Origin: Bacillota bacterium
Lineage (GTDB): Bacteria; Bacillota; Clostridia; Lachnospirales; Lachnospiraceae
DNA length: 6,677 nucleotides
Reading direction: 5' to 3'
NCBI GenBank assembly: GCA_023393095.1
Contig: JAEWMT010000032.1
Location: forward strand, 1-6,677
Shown: positions 1 to 5,307 of the stretch, one piece after another
How positions within the stretch are numbered: the stretch's first letter is position 1
How the letters are laid out: every line of letters starts with the position of its first letter
Notes under the pieces: generated by a model
What the model was told of the DNA's origin: nothing
The model's database searches: none
The model's input: only the letters and a program-made list of their open reading frames with translations
Translations under genes and position numbers: made by a program

Positions 1-636
1 TTCTATGAAAGAGGGGAGCTTTAAGAAGGATAAAGACTGCTTTATATCTGTTGAAATAAAATATATCTTACGATTAGGATTGGACAAGATACAATTCTTT
101 AGTTTATATATATTCCACGTTCCTGCCATTACAATGTCTGAGAATTCATCTTCGAAATTAACACTTTGGAATATACCAAGTGATTCTGGCGTCAAGTCAA
201 TCATTCCATCAAAGGTCTTTGTCGTTTTGTTAAAAATATAGTATTTATCTTCATCTAATGGTATGAAATCTAAAGAAAGCTCATCATAAGTTGGCAAATT
301 TGATGATACGATATGATCAGAATAAGAAATGAAGTGAGTATTGTAAGTTTCCTGGAATTCATTATTATTTGGATGAACAAAGGAATCATAAAGAAAAGAT
401 TCGATTTCCTGCCTTTTAAACCCCTGATTATATGCCTGTTGGAACATGGATAAAGATAATTCATACTCATACAGATTAAATAAAAGGTTAGCGTAATTAT
501 AACAGAATTCTGGTAATAAAGGAGAATGCTGTGCCCTTAATTCTTCGATAGTTGATAGGTATAAATTCGAGGCTTCCGTATATTGCTCTCCATTAATAAA
601 ACCATTAATATCATTTTGAATATCTTGTAAATTCAT
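1..636 (-). CDS. TPR-like protein of unknown function, 3' end cut off by window edge
   Basis: An open frame starts with ATG at 636 and stays open for 212 codons to the left edge, so the C-terminus is missing. The protein begins MNLQDIQNDINGFINGEQYT. Residues about 5-75 look like helical TPR-type repeats; NYANLLFNLYEYELSLSMFQQAY has the A/L/Y spacing of a TPR helix pair. From about residue 90 the character changes to a mixed alpha/beta domain rich in Phe, Tyr, Asn and Asp, containing YYIFNKTTKTFDG and RKIYFISTDIKQSL, which could start a Rossmann-like fold. I do not recognise the family. In glycosylation loci, proteins with an N-terminal TPR are often glycosyltransferases, so a transferase for the sugar made upstream is possible but unproven. 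The start overlaps the reductase stop by four bases (ATGA). Five 60-base rows counted by hand (those beginning at 1, 61, 181, 241 and 481) average about 31% GC, below the rows counted in the upstream genes. Confidence 0.8.
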   Translation of the reverse strand, partial: MNLQDIQNDINGFINGEQYTEASNLYLSTIEELRAQHSPLLPEFCYNYANLLFNLYEYELSLSMFQQAYNQGFKRQEIESFLYDSFVHPNNNEFQETYNTHFISYSDHIVSSNLPTYDELSLDFIPLDEDKYYIFNKTTKTFDGMIDLTPESLGIFQSVNFEDEFSDIVMAGTWNIYKLKNCILSNPNRKIYFISTDIKQSLSFLKLPSFIE

Positions 637-1550
637 AATATTTCCCCCTTATACCAAGCTATTGTTCGAGCTATTCCATCATGAAATGAGAATTCAGGTT
701 GAAATCCCGTATCATCGGCTAGGTTTGATATATTAGCACATAAGTGCATTACTTGATTATTGGAATATTCCATCTCCCCGATGCCTAACGGTAAATCGGC
801 ATCAATGCAATCACGAATAGTGGATATATATTCATGCAGAGGATGAGCTTCTCCGCAACCTATACAATAGATTGAATTATTCTTTCCTTTTCTACCTATG
901 GCATAAAATGCTCTTGCTGCATCTTCGCTATATAAATAATCCCATTGTTGTTCGGAAGGTGTATATATAGGTTTTTCTTTTGATAATAACGTTCTGATGG
1001 TATACATAATCATAGTATTCTCATTGTCATATGGACCATATACACTTAATATTCTGGTCCATATATGTCGTATACCTATGTCACGACATAGCAATTTACT
1101 TAGTTTGCCGGCTGTATATTTTGCAATACCATATGCATTATCAGGGTTTACTGGAGTCATTGGTGATAAGGCATCATCCACCCGTCCGTATTCGGCTTGC
1201 GATCCGGCCCCGATAAATGTGTGGCATCCGATTCTTGCAGCTAATTCTACTGCATCCAATGTATATTGTATATTTTTGTTTTGTAATATCGGATTATCCC
1301 GGGTTTTTCTCTGAGTATAATCCCAGGCAAAATGATAGAAAACATCATATTGATCTTTCTGCACTTTAAGCGAGCTTAACTCATCTAAATTACATTCCAT
1401 AACCTTTACATGATCTGATAAAGGAATTCTATTTAGATTACTAGAATTTCGTCTGACTATTGCTAGTATATTGATATGGTTTTTGATACATTGATTTATT
1501 AATGCAATACCCAGCATACTGGTTGCACCAGTTAATACGATACCATTCAT
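633..1550 (-). CDS. NAD(P)-dependent extended SDR (nucleotide-sugar epimerase/dehydratase/reductase family)
   Basis: This 305-residue protein is an extended short-chain dehydrogenase. The N-terminal Rossmann motif is TGATSMLG (residues 7-14). The catalytic site is Tyr140 and Lys144 in NAYGIAKYTAGKL, with Ser117 in GAGSQAEYG as the likely third catalytic residue. RILSVYGPYD and WDYLYSEDAARAF are typical of sugar-nucleotide members. The start is supported by GCGAGGT seven bases upstream, and the gap to the ThDP gene is 20 bases. Position after the ThDP enzyme suggests it reduces the ketone left on the new side chain, as YerF does in yersiniose A synthesis. Alternatively it could be a C4 ketoreductase like the abequose and paratose synthases (RfbJ, RfbS), or an epimerase; the sequence alone does not decide. 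Its TGA stop overlaps the next ATG by four bases. Confidence 0.85.
   Translation of the reverse strand: MNGIVLTGATSMLGIALINQCIKNHINILAIVRRNSSNLNRIPLSDHVKVMECNLDELSSLKVQKDQYDVFYHFAWDYTQRKTRDNPILQNKNIQYTLDAVELAARIGCHTFIGAGSQAEYGRVDDALSPMTPVNPDNAYGIAKYTAGKLSKLLCRDIGIRHIWTRILSVYGPYDNENTMIMYTIRTLLSKEKPIYTPSEQQWDYLYSEDAARAFYAIGRKGKNNSIYCIGCGEAHPLHEYISTIRDCIDADLPLGIGEMEYSNNQVMHLCANISNLADDTGFQPEFSFHDGIARTIAWYKGEIL
644..650 (-). promoter_or_regulatory. ribosome binding site of the partial TPR-like gene
   Basis: AAGGGGG on the minus strand, seven bases before the ATG at 636, lies inside the end of the reductase gene. It selects this start and, with the ATGA overlap, suggests translational coupling. 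It is also the main evidence that the open frame running off the left edge is a real gene. Confidence 0.75.
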
Positions 1551-1570
1551 GTATTGTACCTCGCTTTACA

Positions 1571-3358
1571 TTAGTCCTGTTCTGCTACCATATTAGCCTT
1601 TAGTTCATCGTAGGGAAGAAATGGGAACATATCCTCATAATTTTTTGGAACCAAAGTACCATCAGGAAGCTTATCCGATGTAATTCTCGGGATAAGCAAT
1701 TGCCACTCTGGGGTAATGACATCACAGATAACAGGACCGTCATACTCAAGTACTTCCTGTATTGTTTGATCGATGTCATCAACAGATTCAATTCGTACGC
1801 ATTTTATACCATATGCCTTAGCAATTTCCAATGCGTCAGGACACCATACTCCGGAGGAGGGGCTTTCACCTACAAGACGACCTTCCATAAAATTATTTTG
1901 AGTATGACGAATTAATAGATAGCCGTTATTATTCAGGATGAAAACTTTAATAGGAAGCTTATTATGTTTTATGGTAGCAAATTCCTGAAGATTCATCTGC
2001 AGGCTTCCATCACCAGTGATAACTAGGGTACTTCTCTTATCATTTGCGATGCAAGCACCAATTCCAGCTGCCCAATATCCCATGGAGGACAACCCTCCGG
2101 TTGTAAGATACTTTTGTCCTTTCTTTAATTTCCAACTTTGGCATACAACATGAAAACAGGAGCCGGTATCTACTAGAATGCATGTGTTTTTATCAGCAAG
2201 CTTTGATAACCTATCTGTAAAGTAATAGGAGTTAACAGGTACTTGATCTTTATATTCAGGCAGAACCACTGGATATTTATCCTTCCATGTCTTGCATGTC
2301 TGAACCCAGGGTTCATAAGATGGTAATATATTCGAAACAGACTCTTTAAGCATCATGTAGAAGAAATCTTTGCAGTCAAGCTTAGCTTTATAATCTATTT
2401 TAATACTAGGCTTATCCAGCTCTTTTTGATCAATATCAACAACAAACTTATAAGCATGTTTACCGAATTCCTTGGGATTATGACCAACTAAAGAGGAAGC
2501 TAAACGACAACCCACAGATAGGATAAGATCTGCATTTTGTATTGCAAAATTCGCAGAGCGTTCACCATAATTGCCGGGACGGCCAACGTATAAATCACTA
2601 TCACTTTCTATTAAGTCTATGCCTAAACGGGCGGTAATTACAGGAATTCTTGCATTATTCACAAACTGATAGAAATCCTCTCTTGCTCCTGCAAGACTTA
2701 CACCCTGACCTACGAGAAAAATCGGTCTCTTAGATTTTTTTAACAAATCATATGCGTGAATTACCGCCTGTCGTAATGAGTTTCTTCCTTCGGGTTCCTT
2801 TTCAGGCTCATAGTTATCCATATATTTTAAATTAACCTGCATAGTTTGGATATCCAAGGGAACATCGATCCAGACAGGGCCGGGTCTGCCGGAGGTAGCG
2901 AGATGATATGCTTTTCCCAGATAATATTTAATTCTTTGCGGGTCATCGATTGTTATGAAATATTTTGTTACGCTCTCAACAAGAGGTTTGATATTGATTC
3001 CCTGCACTCCATGTTGACGTATTTTTGTATCTTCTTGGTATTTTACAAAAGCTAACGCAGATTGACCAGATATAACAATCATTGGAGCGGAATCTGTATA
3101 TCCACCAACAACTCCATTCATAGCGTTCACACTACCAGGACCAGCCGTAACGAGTGCAATAGCTGGTTTATTCTTTATTCGCCCATAAGCATCTGCAGCC
3201 ATAGCGGCAGCTTGTTCGTGATGGGTACATATGATTTGATATTTCGTGTTTTTACCGACAGCGTCATTTAACCACATTGCCTGTCCGCCTGAAACCATAA
3301 AGGTAGTATCAATACCCTTATTAGCAAAGAAATCAAAGATATATTCTGAAACATTCAT
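1571..3358 (-). CDS. ThDP-dependent acetolactate-synthase-like enzyme, candidate YerE-type sugar acyltransferase
   Basis: This 595-residue protein has the three-domain layout of the acetolactate synthase (ALS)/pyruvate oxidase family. The N-terminal PYR domain (about 1-170) has catalytic Glu48 in HHEQAAAMAADAYGR and TAGPGSVNA (71-79). The middle domain (about 190-330) carries RPGNYGERSANFAI, like the FAD-binding part of ALS. The C-terminal PP domain has the ThDP/metal motif from Gly449-Asp450-Gly451 to Asn477-Asn478. A family tail (PDGTLVPKNYEDMFPFLPY) follows. Such enzymes decarboxylate a 2-oxo acid and transfer the acyl anion to a carbonyl. No ALS small subunit or branched-chain amino acid gene is present, and the neighbours are an E1 dehydrase and a sugar-type reductase. 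The best role model is therefore YerE, which adds a two-carbon unit to C4 of CDP-3,6-dideoxy-4-keto-hexose in yersiniose A synthesis. Because the adjacent aldolase makes 4-hydroxy-2-oxopentanoate, I infer that this may be the donor here. GGAGGGA lies five bases before the ATG, and the gap to the aldolase gene is 25 bases. Confidence 0.85.
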   Translation of the reverse strand: MNVSEYIFDFFANKGIDTTFMVSGGQAMWLNDAVGKNTKYQIICTHHEQAAAMAADAYGRIKNKPAIALVTAGPGSVNAMNGVVGGYTDSAPMIVISGQSALAFVKYQEDTKIRQHGVQGINIKPLVESVTKYFITIDDPQRIKYYLGKAYHLATSGRPGPVWIDVPLDIQTMQVNLKYMDNYEPEKEPEGRNSLRQAVIHAYDLLKKSKRPIFLVGQGVSLAGAREDFYQFVNNARIPVITARLGIDLIESDSDLYVGRPGNYGERSANFAIQNADLILSVGCRLASSLVGHNPKEFGKHAYKFVVDIDQKELDKPSIKIDYKAKLDCKDFFYMMLKESVSNILPSYEPWVQTCKTWKDKYPVVLPEYKDQVPVNSYYFTDRLSKLADKNTCILVDTGSCFHVVCQSWKLKKGQKYLTTGGLSSMGYWAAGIGACIANDKRSTLVITGDGSLQMNLQEFATIKHNKLPIKVFILNNNGYLLIRHTQNNFMEGRLVGESPSSGVWCPDALEIAKAYGIKCVRIESVDDIDQTIQEVLEYDGPVICDVITPEWQLLIPRITSDKLPDGTLVPKNYEDMFPFLPYDELKANMVAEQD

Positions 3359-3383
3359 AACTATCCCTCCGTGATTTTTATTA

Positions 3384-4427
3384 TCATAGTAATGAGCCTA
3401 ATTGATAGGACATCTCATCAATTTTGATTGGATTACTGAGCTGCTCGGCAACCTCAATAATCATATCCTCTTGACCCCCTACAACCTTTCGCCTACCAAG
3501 TTCAATGAAAATGTCTCTTGGGTCAACATTGAATTCTTTCGCTGCTTTTTCTACATGTACTTTAAAAGCAGAGAATACTCCTGACATACCACTTATTATA
3601 TTTAAGGAGGTTAATCCCATTTCATTCTCCATAATACCAGACATGACATATTCACTGGTATCAAGCATTTTATATAGATTCGCTCTGGTTTTGATATGAT
3701 TCATTTCTAGTAATGCCACGAAAGCTTCCAACTGACAATTACCGGCACCTGCACCAAATCCACGTATTGTTCCGTCTATAATAGAAGCTCCTTCCTGATA
3801 AGCCGTATAAGCATTAGCAACAGCAAGTCCGAGATTATTGTGTGCATGAAATCCAACTTGTATATCTAAAGTGTCATATAAGGATGAAATGGTCCTCTTG
3901 ACCAATTCAGGGGTAGAAGCACCGGCAGAATCCATAATGATTACACCCTTGGCACCATAGGATTGCATCTTCCGTGCTTCTTCCAGAATTCGCTCCGTAG
4001 ATGCCATATGGTACATCATCAAAACACCATACACTTCTTTTCCCGATTTAGAAATATATTCAATATGTTGCCGTGTCGTGTCAGCTTCTGTGCAGTGGCA
4101 TCCAATGGTAAATAAGTCGACTCCTATGTCCATTGCAGGCTTTATATTTTCATGGATGGTACCAAAACCTGGAATCATGTATACACCTAGTTTTGTCTTT
4201 TCGAGATTAGCGCGCGCTGCCTGCAGCATCTCTGTATCACTTAATAGAGATAGCCCTACTTGAAGAGAGGAAGCACCTAACCCGTTTCCATGACCGACGA
4301 TAATGGTTTCCATTCCAGCAGTATCCATGGAACGGCAATAATCCTCAATACTTTTTTTTGTCAATTGATGTCTGATTGCGTGAGAACCGTCTCGCAGGGT
4401 CGAATCAAAAAATTTTAACTTACTCAT
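3384..4427 (-). CDS. dmpG: 4-hydroxy-2-oxovalerate aldolase, DmpG/MhpE family
   Basis: This 347-residue metal-dependent class II aldolase interconverts 4-hydroxy-2-oxopentanoate with pyruvate + acetaldehyde. The TIM-barrel N-terminus has DSTLRDGSHAIRHQ, giving Arg12, metal ligand Asp13 and His16 (DmpG Arg17, Asp18, His21). GFHAHNNLG supplies metal ligands His194 and His196 (DmpG His200 and His202). HCTEAD (111-116) and ELGRRKVVGGQEDMI (309-323) are also typical. The C-terminal region, about 265-347, matches the domain that contacts the acylating dehydrogenase, encoded immediately upstream with a four-base gap. One position is unusual: the canonical GYAGVYSSF segment reads GMSGVFSAF, so Met281 and Phe285 replace two tyrosines, the second apparently the active-site Tyr291 of DmpG. 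GAGGGAG lies seven bases before the ATG. The related isopropylmalate and homocitrate synthases are excluded by the LRDGSHAIRH and VGGQEDM blocks. The true aldehyde or stereochemistry may differ from the namesake enzyme. Confidence 0.93.
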   Translation of the reverse strand: MSKLKFFDSTLRDGSHAIRHQLTKKSIEDYCRSMDTAGMETIIVGHGNGLGASSLQVGLSLLSDTEMLQAARANLEKTKLGVYMIPGFGTIHENIKPAMDIGVDLFTIGCHCTEADTTRQHIEYISKSGKEVYGVLMMYHMASTERILEEARKMQSYGAKGVIIMDSAGASTPELVKRTISSLYDTLDIQVGFHAHNNLGLAVANAYTAYQEGASIIDGTIRGFGAGAGNCQLEAFVALLEMNHIKTRANLYKMLDTSEYVMSGIMENEMGLTSLNIISGMSGVFSAFKVHVEKAAKEFNVDPRDIFIELGRRKVVGGQEDMIIEVAEQLSNPIKIDEMSYQLGSLL

Positions 4428-4431
4428 AGGA

Positions 4432-5307
4432 TTACTCCCTCATTAATTTTGTAATTGCATATTTTTCTGCAACTTCAATTGCTGCACAGGTAATAATGTC
4501 CAAGTTTCCAGAGAATTTTGGCAAATAATCACCCTGACCGATTACTTCAATTATGGTTGTTACACGCCCGTTTTCAAAGGTTGGCTCTAATAGTAAATGG
4601 TATCCTGGGACATACTGTTTTATTTTTTGTACCACTTCATTAACACTTCTTTGTATTTTATCCATATTGGGATGATCAATTAATGCATAAAGGGTGTTTC
4701 GCATAGTAATCGGGGGTTCAGCCGAATTTAAAATAATAATTGCCTTAGAATTTTTTACACCGGTAAATTGGCATAATGCATCACTAGTTGTTTGTGTAAA
4801 TTCGTCTATATTGTTCCTAGTACCGGGACCAGCGGATTTTGATGAAATACTAGCAGCGATTTCAAGATATTTTATATCCGAATAAGCCTTTGATAAAGCA
4901 TATGCGATAGGAATAACAGCTTGTCCTCCACAAGTAATAAGATTAACATTCATTTCTTCTATCGATTCATGTAGATTAATTACAGGAATGCACATTTTCC
5001 CGATTTTTGAAGGAGTAAGATCTATTGTGAATTTATTGAGATTCTTAAGTATTGGTGCGTTATATTTATGTACTTCAGCAGAAGTGGCATCAAAAACAAT
5101 ATCACAACATGAGGGGTTATTTTCAATTGGCATAATAGAATTATAGGATACCTTGATGCCCAATTCCTTTGCCAATTTAATACCGGCGGAATCTGGATTC
5201 CTGCCGGTAAATAGACTGCATTCCAAAACATCTGAACGCTGTAGTTTCAGTAGAATGTCAGTACCTATGTTCCCTGTTCCAATAATTGCAACTTTTGCTT
5301 TTTCCAT
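4432..5307 (-). CDS. dmpF: acetaldehyde dehydrogenase (CoA-acylating), DmpF/MhpF family
   Basis: This 291-residue enzyme interconverts acetaldehyde + CoA + NAD+ and acetyl-CoA + NADH. The N-terminal Rossmann fold carries GTGNIG (residues 10-15). FDATSAEVH (about 72-80), LITCGGQAVIP with catalytic Cys126 (equivalent to Cys132 of Pseudomonas DmpF), SAGPGTRNNIDEF, AEPPITMR and GDYLPKFSGNLDI are all hallmarks of the family. It is somewhat shorter than the usual 300-316 residues, but no conserved block is missing. In this family the enzyme forms a complex with the DmpG aldolase and acetaldehyde is channelled between the two; the aldolase is the next gene, four bases downstream. The start overlaps the rfbH stop by one base (TAATG), and AGGAGA lies seven bases upstream inside rfbH, so translation is probably coupled. 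No meta-cleavage (aromatic catabolism) genes are nearby. I therefore infer that it runs in the direction acetyl-CoA to acetaldehyde. The symbol marks the family only. Confidence 0.93.
   Translation of the reverse strand: MEKAKVAIIGTGNIGTDILLKLQRSDVLECSLFTGRNPDSAGIKLAKELGIKVSYNSIMPIENNPSCCDIVFDATSAEVHKYNAPILKNLNKFTIDLTPSKIGKMCIPVINLHESIEEMNVNLITCGGQAVIPIAYALSKAYSDIKYLEIAASISSKSAGPGTRNNIDEFTQTTSDALCQFTGVKNSKAIIILNSAEPPITMRNTLYALIDHPNMDKIQRSVNEVVQKIKQYVPGYHLLLEPTFENGRVTTIIEVIGQGDYLPKFSGNLDIITCAAIEVAEKYAITKLMRE

Noticed and set aside
5..241. Plus-strand open frame of 78 codons at the left edge
   Set aside because: It lies antisense to the partial TPR-like gene, has no family resemblance, and the minus-strand frame has a better start and binding site.
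270..470. Minus-strand open frame of 66 codons
   Set aside because: It is out of frame within the partial TPR-like gene, which is open across the whole region.
997..1314. Plus-strand open frame of 105 codons, hydrophobic at its start
   Set aside because: It is the antisense shadow of the SDR gene, overlying the conserved Tyr140/Lys144 region; apparent membrane character in antisense frames is common.
1571..3358. Branched-chain amino acid acetolactate synthase (ilvB)
   Set aside because: The family fits, but there is no ilvN, ilvC or leu neighbour and the context is nucleotide-sugar chemistry.
3359..3383. The 25-base gap between the aldolase and ThDP genes as a promoter or terminator
   Set aside because: It is too short, contains the ribosome binding site, and shows no hairpin followed by a T run.
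4352..4359. Run of eight T (A8 on the coding strand) near the start of the aldolase gene, as a possible phase-variable tract
   Set aside because: The frame is intact, the tract is short, and such runs are expected by chance in AT-rich coding sequence.
3384..5307. Aromatic meta-cleavage catabolic operon
   Set aside because: Only the last two enzymes of that pathway are present; the other genes are sugar enzymes.
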